Part shown: in pieces, positions 33,940-46,152 of the stretch
How the letters are laid out: every line of letters starts with the position of its first letter
How positions within the stretch are numbered: the first letter of the stretch is position 1
DNA from: Vitrella brassicaformis
Taxonomy: Eukaryota > Sar > Vitrellaceae
Direction: 5' to 3'
NCBI GenBank assembly: GCA_001179505.1
Contig: CDMY01001052.1
Location: forward strand, 65,904 to 129,903
DNA: 64,000 nt
Translations under genes and position numbers: made by a program
Notes under the pieces: model-generated
Told to the model about the DNA's origin: nothing
The model's input: only the letters and a program-made list of their open reading frames with translations
Database searches by the model: none

Positions 33940-36900
33940 TCACTCCTGCCCACTGCCCACATCGCTGTCAGCATCCTCCTCTGGCCCGTCGCTCTCATAC
34001 TCGTCGCCACCATAGCCATCAGCACCAGCACCACCAGCAGCAGCAGCAGCGGCCCCATACATCATGTGAGGCGGCGGGGGCGGGGGCTGGTACATCCCGT
34101 AGTAGGGAGGATACGGCGGGTACGGGTAATGTGGAGATGGAGGCGGCGGGTGGGGCGATGGCATGGGGGCACTCCCCCTCTCATGCTTGCTCCTCTCCAC
34201 TCCCACTCCTCTGTTGGCCTTGCTGCTGCCGCTGCCGGTGCCATCGGCCGTGGCTGATCGATGGAGTGCCGTTGGCGGCGGCTGCTGCTGATGCTGATGC
34301 TGGCTCGCTGACGACGGGAGAGTTGGGTCAGACGTGGCCATGGGTACAGCTGGTGAAGTCACACTGACGCTGACGCTCGATTGCCGAGATGGTGGCTCGG
34401 GGTCGGTCACCTCGTCTGTCCTAATGGCCGGGGGCCCAGCCGTCCTTCTCTCCCACCCTCCTCCTCCTCCGCCCGCACTCGTTTCGTCTACCGATGATAT
34501 GCAGCGGCCGGCCTTCTTGCTGGCAGGAGGGGTCGCTCTCCTCTTGACGGGGGGGGGCTCGTCCGCAGCATCGTCACTGCCGAATGTCGGCATGCCCGGT
34601 CCATCAAAGTAAGAGGGGTAGGGAGGCGGCCATCCATACCCATATGAGGGTGGGGGGTACATGTATGGGTGGTGAGAGGGAGGATAGCCCATGCTTGGAG
34701 GCTGAGGCTGCTGCTGCTGCTGCTGTCGACCGCCCCGCTCCTCGCCGCCTTCGCGCGCGTCGCTCTTCCGTCGGCTGCCCTTCTTCTTGCGTTGAGACCC
34801 GGCTGGCGGCCCATATCCCGATGGGGGGTACTGCGGCGCCCAGTAGGGCGGCATGCCTGGGTGCGTCTGCTGGTGGTAAGGACCAGGGGGGTATGCGTAG
34901 GGCGAGAAGCCGCCAGCCTGGTACCCATAAGGCATTGGAGGGGGGAAGGGGTACCCACCCCCGCCGCCGCCCCACATGTGTGCAGGCGTGTACGAGTCGC
35001 CAGGGCCCTGTCCAGGGCCCTCGGGTGGCGTGGATGACCGCGACATGGACGCCGCGCTGCTGCCGCGGGTTGGGGGGCGGGGCGGCTGCGCCGGCACATC
35101 GTGCCCACACGATGGCGACAGGTCTTCATCAGGCGACCTTCGTCTGCTCTTGCGCCGCGTGCCGCTGCTGGCAAGCGAGACCGGGGGAGTGGTCGGTCGA
35201 TCCTCTTCTCCATCGCTCTGGGACGGCGCAGCCACAGGCTCGGCGACCGGCTGCCGACGGCCGCCTCTTGGGAAGTCCCGCTCGCTCATGCCGCTCATGC
35301 TGTCAGTGGGAGAGCACGATGGCGCCTCCAGCAGCTGCGCGACCACAGGAGTGGACTCAGCCACCACTGTCTCGTTGCTCATCCCGTGGCCGAGGGTCGA
35401 CTGCGTGCCGGACTGCCGCCGTTCGAGCTCTTCCTCCTTCTCGGCCTTCTCCTCTTCTTCGCGATCCTCGAAGATGGTCTCGTGGACGACGACTGACGCG
35501 CAGGAGGACGGCCGACGACGCAAAGACGCGGGCATGGACCCTGTTGAGGCGAGAGATGACGCCGACTCGCTCGATGGGCTCAACGGGGCGGCCCCTGCCG
35601 CTTGTGGGGACTCGCCGCCCTCGGAGCTGTCCGCCCCGGTGTAGATGCTCCACTCCTCGCCGCCTCGCAGGATGCCGCCCACGCCGTCCTCCCACCCTCT
35701 GGAAGCCTGGACCTGCGCCTGCCTTGGCGACGTCATTCTGGCAGGCTTGTCGCGCTTCCTTACTCGGAAGTGGCCACTGCGGCTCTTGCGCACACGAATG
35801 CCCTTGTTGCTGCGCGCGGGCGATGCCGGGGGTGCCACCCCTTGTGCAGATGTCGGGCCGGCGGAGCTCTCGAGCACTGCCACGGTGGACAGGGAGCTCC
35901 TTCGGGATGGGCCATCTTCCCGTGAGATGGGGCTCTCTGGTGACGCTGACGCTGAGTCGATGGACGGCACCGACGACAGCCGACTGGGCGGCGAGGGGCG
36001 GGCGGTGGATGTCGATGACGATGTCGATGACGGTTCTGCTGCCGGTGGTGGTGCTGGTGGTGGTTGCGGCGGTTGCTCCTCTGCAAGGCCCCCAGAGCGG
36101 CCTGGCTGCTGTGTCTGGACGCTGACCGATGTGCGGCAGCCGGCGTCGGCGTCAGCCTTCTCTGTGGTAATAATAATAGGGGCGTCGGGTGCCATGGCTT
36201 GGACGGCTTTCTGGGTGTCGATCATGACGGCGGTTTGCTGTTTCTGGGCCTCGAGAGTCGACATGAGGTATTGGTGGGCCACAGAACGGAAATCCAGCTG
36301 CAAAACACACACGGGCACAACACACAACCACAGAGGGGTGTGAATGAATGCGCAAGAGAGAGGGGAGAGGGAATGCTTGGCGGCTCACCATACCGTCAGC
36401 TGTCTGAACTCCTTGCACGCACGTGGCGGCAATGTGGCCGCCCCCGCCAGATCGCCCGCCACATCCTGCTGGCCCGTTGGCTGCAGTGGCGGCGTGGGCG
36501 ACTTCCTCAGGCCCCCATCAGCCGTCAGATTGACGGGCGACATCGAGCACCGGCTGCCAGCGACAGAGGTGGGCGTGATCGGCGTCGACTGGCTCAGACG
36601 GCGATCGTCTGCCGGAACCTCACCCTCCTCCCGGAACAAGGTCGACGGAGCCGACTTGTTGGCAGGCTGCCCTGTGGTGGTGGTGGTGGAGATGTCGCGC
36701 ACAAACTGCCTGTAGACTGTTGATGAAGGGGACATGTTGGGCAGCAGCGGCGTCGACGACGTCCCCTGCCGCCTCGCCACCTCTCGTCGGTCGGGCGATG
36801 TGGAGGCCTCGGCCATTGGGGTGTCCGAAGGCTCCTTCCCAGACGGCATGCGGACCATCCCGAACCTGTTGCGCCGGCTCGGTGAAGCGCTGACCGAGTC

Positions 36901-39900
36901 GCCGCCAGTGCTCTGGTGCCGCAGGGCTTCGCGCGATCGCCCGCTGTCCTCCTCCCCCTTGTTGTCGTCGAAAATGCGTTGCCAGAGGGTGGAGAGGAGT
37001 CCGGCGGGTATGCGGCCGGAGGGATTGCTCTCGCCCAGCTCGCTGATGAGCCGGCCGGCAAGCCGCATCAGCTGCTGGGTCTGGGCGCTGACCTTCCTCC
37101 TGTCGCGGACTGATGACCGCGAGCCGCCCTTGCGCCGACGGAAAAGCCTGGAGATGCTCCTGCCCCTGGCTGCCGCGATTGTCGTCTCGTTGGGTGGAGT
37201 GGCGTCGTGCTCCGCCTGCGGCTGGGTCTCGGCCTTGGCCCCTTCGTCACATTCACGAAGGTCCATCACAAGCAGGTCCAGACTCTCTGGATCGAGCGTG
37301 ACGCCGGTCTCCAGCTGAGGCGTCGATTGCCTCGGTGTGGAGGAGAACCGCCACGCCCATCGGCCGACCTTGGAGCCGCTGCCGCCGGCCTTGTAAGAGG
37401 CGAAGAGCATCAGCAGCTGGAAGGCGGCGAACATGAGCAGGCCCGTGACGAAGAGCAGGTTCACCACAGCCACGCCGACGGCGAACCCGACGGCCCCGGC
37501 GGACGATGAGGGGTTGGTGAGCATGAGGGCGGGGCAGAGGGCGATGACCCAGAGGGCGATGGCGCTGCCCTGCAGCCGTTGGAGGGTCTTCTCTTGGGGG
37601 AGGAACGGGGTCTCCAGAGGACGGCGCGCCCAGTGGTAGGAGAGGTTCAGGATGGCCACTGCCGCCCACACCCACAGCACCGTCGAGTCGTGGAACAGAC
37701 CTGAGGAGGGAAACAGAGAGAGAGAGACACAAAGGGACCGGTCGGTCTTTGTTGCGTTGCGGCTTCTCGCCGCTCGATGTGTGCATACAAACAAACGCAC
37801 CGGCAGGGATGAGCGTGACGGCGATGACGAGCAGATTTCGCGCCTTGATGGCGCACTCCCACCCCCAGTACCTCGCCCGATAGCCCAGATACATGAGCCC
37901 CCAGGCCTTCCTCAGCTCCGGCCGGTGCATTTCCCTCGCCACGCTGGCCTGGTGCAGCGTCCAGCACCCCCACGTCAGCCACCCCACCGCCCATATGCCG
38001 ATCCCCAGGAGGCCGGCAAGCAGCCACGGCAGGTGCTCGAGCGACCCGCATGCGATGTCTGGCGCGACCATGAGACGCGGCGACGGCCAGGGCGCGTTGG
38101 GGTCTGTCGGCTGGAAGGCGATGCAGCGGAGGAGGGGGGTGAGGTTCATGAGCACCGAGGGGAAGAGCACCCACATGACGGCCACCCACACGGGCTTGCA
38201 CCGGGCCACCCACTCCTTCAGTGGGTCCCATCTTTCGCCGCTCGATCGGCTTTTGGGCGTTTCCGCAGTTTCTGCTGCCGTCGCGAGTGTGACCTGCGCG
38301 GGGCTGAAGGTGGGTGTGGCCGTCGTCTTGCTCTCCTCTCCGGGCGCTTTCATCTCTTTCGCGGACACCTCACCATCACCTTCACCATCACCATCGCCAT
38401 CGTCCTTCTTGGTGGTGACGGAGTTCTCGTCTTCTCTCCCTCTCTGCGCAGGTCGCAAGCAGCTCTTGAGTTGGGGCGCTGTGATGATGGTCGAGTAGAG
38501 GAGGGCCAGGATGGGAGGCAGGAACACCCAGAGAATGGCGTAGGCCAGCGGAGAGTTGGCGACGGGGAAGAGGCACTCGATGTGGATCCGCAGGGCGTCG
38601 AGGGGTGGGCCACCTGTCCACCCCATCAGCCCCCGAAGAGCTTCCTTGGACCAGAACGGCACGATGCTGTCGGGGCCAGCTCGGCCGTCCCTCTCCAACA
38701 CTGCCCAGGTCACCAATCCCATCTGCAGACAGCGGACAGCGGACAGGAATGAGGAATCTGTGTGAGAGCAGTGCTTGGGTGGGGTGTGGGCTGTGTGGCG
38801 TACCACAAAGGAGTGGTTGGCGATGATGCGGAGCGTTGCGATGAAGGCCACGGCATGGCTCCCACGCTGATCGTACCAACGGCTGGCTCTGAAAGGACAC
38901 ACGACACACACGCGGGCATGCATAGATCATCCCATGACCAGCAACCTCCCTGTTTTCCTCTGTCTTCCTTGCCAACTCACTCACCGCTTCCCAACAGTCA
39001 CGAGCAGCCACACGACCACTCCCACAATGACCACCACCAGCGCCGCCCCCACGCCATCCCACGCCCTCTCGCACTCCAGGCACCCATCGTCAGGGCCACC
39101 CAGCTGCCCACGCATCACATCTCGGTACCACCCCTTCGAGCACGACGCACACGCAAACCCGCCATAGCCCTCGGCACACACGTCTGGTGCGATGCACGAC
39201 CGAGGGAAGGGACAGCGGATGACAGACAGGGGGGTGTCGAGGTCGAGAAGGGCCGATCTCGGTGTGAGTGGCCAATAGCCTGGGAGGGTGAAGGCGTCCG
39301 TGACGTTGGGCGAGGTGCAGTTGGCGCCACGCGGGCAGGCGCGGCAGGAAGCGGACGCGACGTCGTGGTACAGCCTGTACCTGCTGGGACAGCACTGGCG
39401 GTTGGATTCGTTATCGGCCTCCCACTCGGCACACGACACACACGGGGTGTTTCCAGCCTTCCACTTGGCGTAACCTGCCACAAAACACAACACAACACGA
39501 CACAGACTCCCAGATGCATCCACAGTAAAGAGACTCCCTCCCCCCCAATCTCCCTCTCTCTCTCTGACTCCCACCTGGCTTGCACGGGGTGCATTTGCTG
39601 CCGACCGGCTCGTACCCAGGGCGGCACTTGCAAGCATCCCGGCCGTCATATGGCCGTACGCTGCCCTCAGTGGACGAGTTTTCGGGACAGGCCGTGCAGG
39701 CACCGACCCGCGGTGGGTCGCTGAAGGTGTTGTCTGGGTCGCTGAAGGTGTCGACGGGGCACTCGTCGCACTGGTTCCCCGTGCCCTGGTAACCTCCACG
39801 ACACCGACACAAAGCCTCGGGCGACACAAAGGGGTCAATGCGGATGGTGCGGAGGGGCGAGGAGCAGAGGCGCGTGCACTCGACTGCCGTGTCAAGGGGC

Positions 39901-42755
39901 ATGTAGCCGTCGGGGTTGGCGCTGAGTGGCGTGAGGGCGTGGGCCGCGATGGTGGTGTTATTGAGGGGGGACTGCAGCTCGCGCCTTCCGAAGATCCGCC
40001 TGGACAGCTGCCTGGTTTCCATGAGGCGAAGCGAGAAGGTTGCCGACTCGCTCATCACCTTGGAACACTTTTCCCGGGGACGCCGAATCCTGCAGAGCAC
40101 ACAATCCAGACATTTCTAGATACACATTGCAATCCATCCATCCACCAGGCCATCACTGACCCGCCGACTCTGAGATTGGGGTTGTCCGAGTAGTCCTGCA
40201 GGGCCGCGCCGGCGAATGGGATGGGGATGCCGAAAGAGGGTGTGCCGGGCGGCGCGGATGGGCGGGGAGGGGGGGCGAGGTGGACAAGGGCGTTGCCTCG
40301 CAGCGAGACGGTGGTAAGGGCGTTGAGTGAGACCACGTGGGGGAGCTCGACGGCGCGGATTTTGTTCGAGGAGAGGTCCAGGTGGCTCAGCTGCTGAAAG
40401 CCCAAACGATGCTTGGGCACTCCGTCTGACAGCAGAGACAGAGACAGACACACAGAGAGAGTGGGTCCATTGATCCATCTCTGCCTGCGCCATCCTTTCC
40501 CCTCCCCTCCCCTCCCTTCCCTCCCCCGCACCTTCATCCTTGTCGATCGCCCAGAGCCCGCCCTCCACCAGAGTCCCCGTCAGCCCACAGTTGCTGGCCT
40601 GCAAGATCCGCAAGTTCTGCGCGTAGGAGAAGGGCAGCAAGAAGGCGTTGACGTCCGCTTTTAGTGCAGGGTTGCCACTGATGTCGACAGAGACGAGCTC
40701 GTCCCAACTGGGGCCCTGGTCCATCGACTCGAGCATGACGCGCAGGTTGGCCAATTGGGTGACGACGAACTCGCCGTTGACGAACCAGTCGGTAGGGTGT
40801 CTGCCCCAGGTGACCCACTCCTTGATCCGGTTGTGGTCGAGCTTCAGGTGCTGGACAGATCCCAGGGACCGCCACGACCGGGGGAACTCCTTGAGGCTGT
40901 TGTGGCTGGCTGACACCTCCCTCAACTCGCCGGCGGGGAGCTCGCCGTCGAACTCTTCCAGCTTGTTTGCGGAAACGTCCAGGTACCTGCACTCATCGGG
41001 GGAGGGAGGGAGGGGATAGATGGGCGTGGCGCATCATGGTGCTGGCTGGCTCGCGTGCAGACAGACGCACCTGAGATTTGTGAGGTTGGTGAGGGGCGGG
41101 ACGGCTCCGTCCAGGTGATTTCCTCTCAGGTCGAGCTCCTCCAACGCAGTCTGAACAAACGAGCAGCCATATGCAAAGGCATCCATTCATTGTGTCACTA
41201 TCTGCGCACCAGGTTGCCAAGTGACGAAGGTATGCTGTCTTTGAGCTGATTGTTGGCCAGCTTCAGAGACCACAGTGACTGCAGCTTCCCCAGGGTCGCG
41301 GGGATCCGCCCAGTGAGTTCGTTGCCGCTTAGGTCCAGGGTTGTCAGGTTCGCCAAGTCTCCCAGGCACTCCGGAATGCTGCCCTTTAGCCCGGCGCGGG
41401 CGATGTTGAGATCGTACAAGGACTTGATCTCACAGAGGGCTTCGGGGATGCTGCCTTCAAGCGATGTGTCTTGCAGCTCGATGATGCCGAGGCTGGTCAG
41501 GTTCTTCCACTCGGGGGGAATGCGCCCTGTGAGATTGCGGTTGCCCTGGAGCTTCACGGTCTTGAGGTCGGGGGACTGGCTGAGCAGCGGCAGATTGCCG
41601 GACAGCTGGTTGCCCTCCAGGTCGAGAGTTCTCAGCTTCGGCAGCTGGCTCTCAAGCAGGGGGAGCGGGCCAGAAATCATGGTGTACTTGAGCCGCAGGG
41701 TCGCCAGCTTCTGCAGGGACCCTATAGATGGGTCAAGGGTGCCGGTGATGGGCGTCCAAGATATCGACACGCGCTCCAGGGAGGTCATGTTGCCAAAGGA
41801 GCGGGGAAGCGGCCCATCAAACGATGTCAGGTGCGCCAGGACCAGCAGATTGAGCTTGGAGAGCAAGCCGATAGACTCGGGCAGCCCCCCTTCGAGGTAG
41901 GGGCACTGGAAAGCCTCCAGCCTGCGCAGCTCCGGCAGCTTGGTGCCGAAGTCGTCAGGGAGCCGCCACCGGATTCGCAGGTTCCGGAGGATCAGCCCTC
42001 TGAGTTCGGTCAGCTTGGTGATGGCGGGCGGCATCTCGCCTTTGAGCTTGCCGAGTAGAGAGAGGTAGAGCCACCGCATGTGTGTGAGGTTGCCGATCTC
42101 TGGAGGAATCTCGCCGACGAAGTCGCAGTTCTCGATGAAGAGCGCCATGATGGTCTTGAGAGAGAAGAGCTCGGGTGGGATCTGCGCCTCGTCGACCCCA
42201 CACGTCGCCGGCTTGTCATCAAAGCCCCTGGTGTGACAAACAAATAAACAGCACAACCACGCATCGTGTCGTGGGCAATAGTGCGGTTGGCCCCCTGACT
42301 GCTTACTTGACGATAGTTCCGTAGCCCCTCCGGAAAGTCAGCATGAGCCCCTCCTTTGGGTTGTCGTCGCCGTCTTCATCCCACCTAATGCAGAAGGCCC
42401 ACCCCAGATCTGCCTGCTCGCATATCGACTTGTCCTCCTGCGGCCTGGGGATTCCCAGCGCCTGGGCTATCGCCACCAAAGCACCACGGTCCTCCTCACA
42501 GTCGGGACAGTCATCGCGGCCGTTGAGGAACTTGTAGCCCGATCCCTCGGCCAGTTTCTGCCCACCTGCCGACGCCGAGCCGTCCTCATCGTCTTCACCG
42601 TCCTCTTGGAGAGTGCGGGCGAGTCCCGCGAAGGGGAAGGGGAAAGCCGCCCTGACAGAGGGGGACGCCGCGTCTGATGACTGCTGTCCACGGACGATGG
42701 CGAGGGGAAAGAGCCACAGGTGGACGCACAAAACCAGCCAGATTCGGAGCGCCAT
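33940..42755 (-). CDS. Giant LRR / Cys-rich / polytopic receptor-like protein
   Basis: The protein has 2,647 aa in 11 exons: 42755-42307, 42227-41210, 41150-41071, 40986-40532, 40425-40161, 40089-39575, 39474-38985, 38888-38804, 38722-37801, 37700-36394, 36297-33940. All introns are GT-AG and in frame. A signal peptide (IWLVLCVHLWLFPLAIVRG) leads into plant-type LRRs (about residues 150-520; consensus units such as LTTLDLSGNELTGRIP) and a second, more irregular LRR block to about 755. Cys-rich EGF/GCC2-like units follow (CRCRGGYQGTGNQC, CKCRPGYEPVGSKC, GGFACASCSKGWYR). Between about 1070 and 1560 there are some seven to nine hydrophobic spans (VGAALVVVIVGVVVWLLVTV, ILWVFLPPILALLYSTIIT, VGFAVGVAVVNLLFVTGLLM). 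The last 1,000 residues are disordered and Ser/Pro/Gly-rich. It is likely a cell-surface sensor; the ligand is unknown. AGATCT lies 5 bp upstream of the ATG. Confidence 0.85.
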
Positions 42756-43174
42756 CCGCAGATCTCATATCGTGATCATCTCACGTCATCAGTCCTCCTG
42801 AGTTGCTCAACAGCGGGGGGGGAGAGGCTTCGCCGGGTCATGCGAGCTTTCTTCCACCGATCGACAGTTTTTTCGTGGCCCTGAAGCGCGGCTTCTTTAA
42901 ACAGGTACGCGTCTTTCCCATCTCCAGACTGTCCGGCGACCTCTTCTTCACTGTTTCTCATGCATATTATGGTTTCTGGCAGGAGCAGAGCCGTGCAGGG
43001 CCCCTTCGGAGCCACAGAGGCCTGTAGAGGGCACTTTCGTGTACTTTGAAGCGTGAAAACCGTCGACTGCGGAGACAGAAGAGGGCACCGTCGCTCCCCC
43101 ATCCACACGAAAGGGTGCGAAGACACTCGACTCCTGAAGCCGACTTTCTTGCTGCATGATGATCCCTTCAGGCC
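42756..43174. promoter_or_regulatory. Divergent spacer, LRR receptor / low-complexity gene
   Basis: This 419-bp head-to-head spacer has AGATCT at 42760-42765 beside the leftward ATG, followed by CATATCGTGATCATCTCACG. The rightward gene has no such motif close to its start. No other structure is seen. Confidence 0.45.
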
Positions 43175-44688
43175 ATGAGCTTGACTCACGCCCCACCGAT
43201 ACCAGGCCCCTTCGCGCAGCCAGCCGCGGTGGCTGCGCGACCGGGCCCATTGATGTCACAGATGGATCCCATGCCCGTGGGCAAACACGGAGACATCCCC
43301 AGATTCACCGTTGGACAGCCCGGCCAGCCCACCAGCAAGAATCCGAAGAAGGGCAAGGGGGGCAAAGACAAGCCCCACCAGCCGGCGGGAGGCGCCGAGG
43401 GGGGCGGGGGCGGCAAGCAGCCCGCCCTGACCAAGGAGAAGGAGAAGCAGGACGCCAGTCGCAAGTGCACGACGGTCAAGGGTGACCAGTGTGGGTCGAC
43501 GTCGAGCGAGGAGGGCTCGACGGGTTCCACCAACGACACCAATACGCCGGTCAGCTGCTGCGACCACAACGCACCGAGCCACCTGACCCAGGGAGACTTC
43601 GTGGCCATACCCCCCGGACACATGGTGAGCGTGACATGCCATTCTGAGATGCCAATCGACGCAATCAAGAATCCACGTCCGCCTTTGCCTCGTTGTGTTG
43701 TGTTGTGTTGTGTTGTGTCTGTGCCTATGCCTGTATGCAGGCAACGTTCAAGCGCATCCCTGGCGGCGACCCCCTCATGAGTGGGTTCGACGAAGTGGGA
43801 GTGGATTGGAACCTGCGAGACCCCGGCAAACGAGGGGGTCCCCCACTGAGTTTGATGCAGGTCGCTGCCCTACACGGCGCCACCCAACTGGTCGACCATC
43901 CCCACCAGGCAGCGAAGCAGCCGCACCAGGCAGCCACACCCATGGCCGTGGTCGACGCCGGCCGGTGGGAGTTCGAGGGCACAGTACCCATACCGCCCAA
44001 CCTGCCGGCGCCCAGCACTCCCAATGCCCATCAGGAGGGGGCGGGCAGCACCAACGGTGGTGGGCCGCCTCTTGCAGCAGCCGGGGTGGCCCGCGAACAC
44101 GGGCAGAAGCCGCCTGGCGGTGCGGGGGGGCAGCGTGACCATGGCGGGGGAGGCGGAGAGCAGAAAGAAGGACCGTTCGACAAAGGCAAGCTGGGCACCA
44201 AGGCCTGCGTGGCGGCGGCGGCGGCAGCACCAGCGGCGCACCACAGCTGCCACACGGGGCAGTGCTGTCAGCAGCATCGGCCGCCTGACAAGAAGGACCC
44301 CGGCGGCACCAACACGCAGCGAGACACAGCAGCAGACGAGCATGCAGCCAAGAAACAGCAGCAGCAGCAGCAGCAACAGAAACAGCAGCAGCCGCAGCAG
44401 AAGGGCATAGTGGTGACGGTGCCGCACCCCGAGGCGTGGAAGCCGCTGCGTGAGGACCTGTGGGAGGTGGAGAAGGCGTGTGACGACTTCGGCGCCCTGG
44501 CGACGGTTGCCGACGTGGTGCGCATGGACACGGAGGTGTTTGACGACATCGTCCTGTCTGTGGGCAACAAGCCCAAGCTCGACATCACCGCCACCCGCAA
44601 GGACGAGACGCCGGCGTGCCTCAAAGGGGGCGGGGAGGGGGAGGAGAAGGATGATGAGGAGGAGGAGGAAGAGGAAGAGGAGGAATGA
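43175..44688 (+). CDS. Low-complexity protein with poly-Gln and acidic tail
   Basis: The protein has 465 aa in two exons (43175-43624, 43741-44688); the intron's 3' half is TGTTG repeats ending in GCAG. The N-terminal part is Gly/Pro/Lys-rich (KKGKGGKDK), with a small Cys/His patch (VSCCDHNAPSH). The middle has Gly-rich, Ala-rich and His/Cys-containing runs (HHSCHTGQCCQQH) and a poly-Gln block. A more ordered segment (HPEAWKPLREDLWEVEKACD, VADVVRMDTEVFDDIVLSVG) precedes a terminal run of Glu. There is no signal peptide or TM. I do not recognise it. Codon pattern and length argue that it is real. A cytoplasmic or nuclear scaffold is a guess. Confidence 0.65.
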
Positions 44689-45261
44689 GCAGTGAGTGAT
44701 TGATTGATTGAGCCAATGGGTGAACGAACGACCAACCACCGATCATTGATTCCACAGGTACATACCATACGCACAGACAGAGGCACATCGATCGCATGAG
44801 TGAGTGAGTGAGTGAGGAGAGGAAGGGATGGTTGGATGGATGGATCGAGCCGGAGGGAAGGGAAGGGAAGGGACTGTGGCGAAATGGATGGATGGCGCGT
44901 GTGGATATGAGTGTGGATGGATGGATGGCATGGGATGGCATGGGATGGGTGGGCAGTGCAGTGCAGCGCGAGAGCAGGCGGGAGGGCGGGCAGAGACAGA
45001 GAGAGACAGGGAGACAGAGAGAGAGAGAGCACCCGAAGACATACACCCCAGTCCAGGACCTCTTCTGTCAGACCGCCTCCATCCCTTCCTTGCCATGCGC
45101 TCACTCGCTCAATCTCTCGTGTGTCTCTCCCACCCCCTCCCATTGCATTGCACCCATCCCATCCTCTCTATCTACTAGCCTGGTGGATGGCCTGCCTGGA
45201 GTCTGCATGGCATGTGTGTGGCGGGGCGGGAGGGGCGTCGCGTTCGTTATTTTTGCATCAA

Positions 45262-45285
45262 GACCGACCGACCGACCGACCGACC
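45262..45285. repeat. (GACC)n microsatellite
   Basis: This is a tetranucleotide tract about 115 bp left of the first assembly gap. Confidence 0.85.
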
Positions 45286-45398
45286 AACCAGTCAGAGCAT
45301 GCACATGAAATGGATGGATGGATGCCGTGTATCTATCGTCTGTTCGCCTGAGTTGAGTCAAGTCAGCCGGACTGCTCGTATGTATGTCATCTCACATC

Positions 45399-45698
45399 NN
45401 NNNNNNNNNNNNNNNNNNNNNNNNNNNNNNNNNNNNNNNNNNNNNNNNNNNNNNNNNNNNNNNNNNNNNNNNNNNNNNNNNNNNNNNNNNNNNNNNNNNN
45501 NNNNNNNNNNNNNNNNNNNNNNNNNNNNNNNNNNNNNNNNNNNNNNNNNNNNNNNNNNNNNNNNNNNNNNNNNNNNNNNNNNNNNNNNNNNNNNNNNNNN
45601 NNNNNNNNNNNNNNNNNNNNNNNNNNNNNNNNNNNNNNNNNNNNNNNNNNNNNNNNNNNNNNNNNNNNNNNNNNNNNNNNNNNNNNNNNNNNNNNNNN
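45399..45698. other. Assembly gap, 300 N
   Basis: Exactly 300 N are flanked by simple repeats ((CAGC)n on the right). A second gap in the window has the same length, so the size may be a placeholder. Confidence 0.99.
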
Positions 45699-46152
45699 CT
45701 CCCACCCCCACTACCCCCCATCCCCAGCCAGCCAGCCAGCCAGCCAGCCTGCGTGGCGTGGCGTGGATGTGTGCATGTGGTTGGTTGGTCTGCTGGACCG
45801 GTACACGCGCGTGTGTGTGTGAGTTGGTCAGTGGGTGCAAATGAGGAACAGACCTACCTGCCAGAGTGAGTGGCTAAGTCAGTCGGTCCGCCGTAAGGCG
45901 GCGGATGGATGGATGGATCGATGTGCAGTGCAATCCATGGCTGAATGAATGGCTGGCATCGGGTGGAATGAATGCACAGCACTCACACTGCTTTGTGGCT
46001 CTCTCTGCCTTCATTGGGTTTGCGGCACGTCACCTGTGGGCCACGAGCTCTTCGCTCGTCCACAGGCAGGCAGCCAATTTCAATCATAATCAATCCACTT
46101 CAACAAAACGACCACAGGCTGCCACGCACGCAGCACACGTGTCCCTCACTGC

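Larger units (their letters stand above)
44689..46152. other. Repeat-rich spacer interrupted by an assembly gap
   Basis: Both neighbours end here. The sequence is (GATG)n, (GAGT)n, (GGGAA)n, (AGAC)n, (GACC)n and (CAGC)n simple repeat around a run of N. No gene is visible, though one could be hidden in or shortened by the gap. Confidence 0.5.

Noticed and set aside
34584-36125. 513-codon plus-strand open frame
   Set aside because: It is antisense to the last exon of the LRR receptor gene. Its Arg/Ser/Cys-rich translation is typical of a reverse shadow of Pro/Ser-rich coding sequence.
43695-44138. Alternative frame in the low-complexity gene
   Set aside because: It is a repeat-derived frame without a start context. 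The chosen frame runs across both exons and ends in a long acidic stretch.
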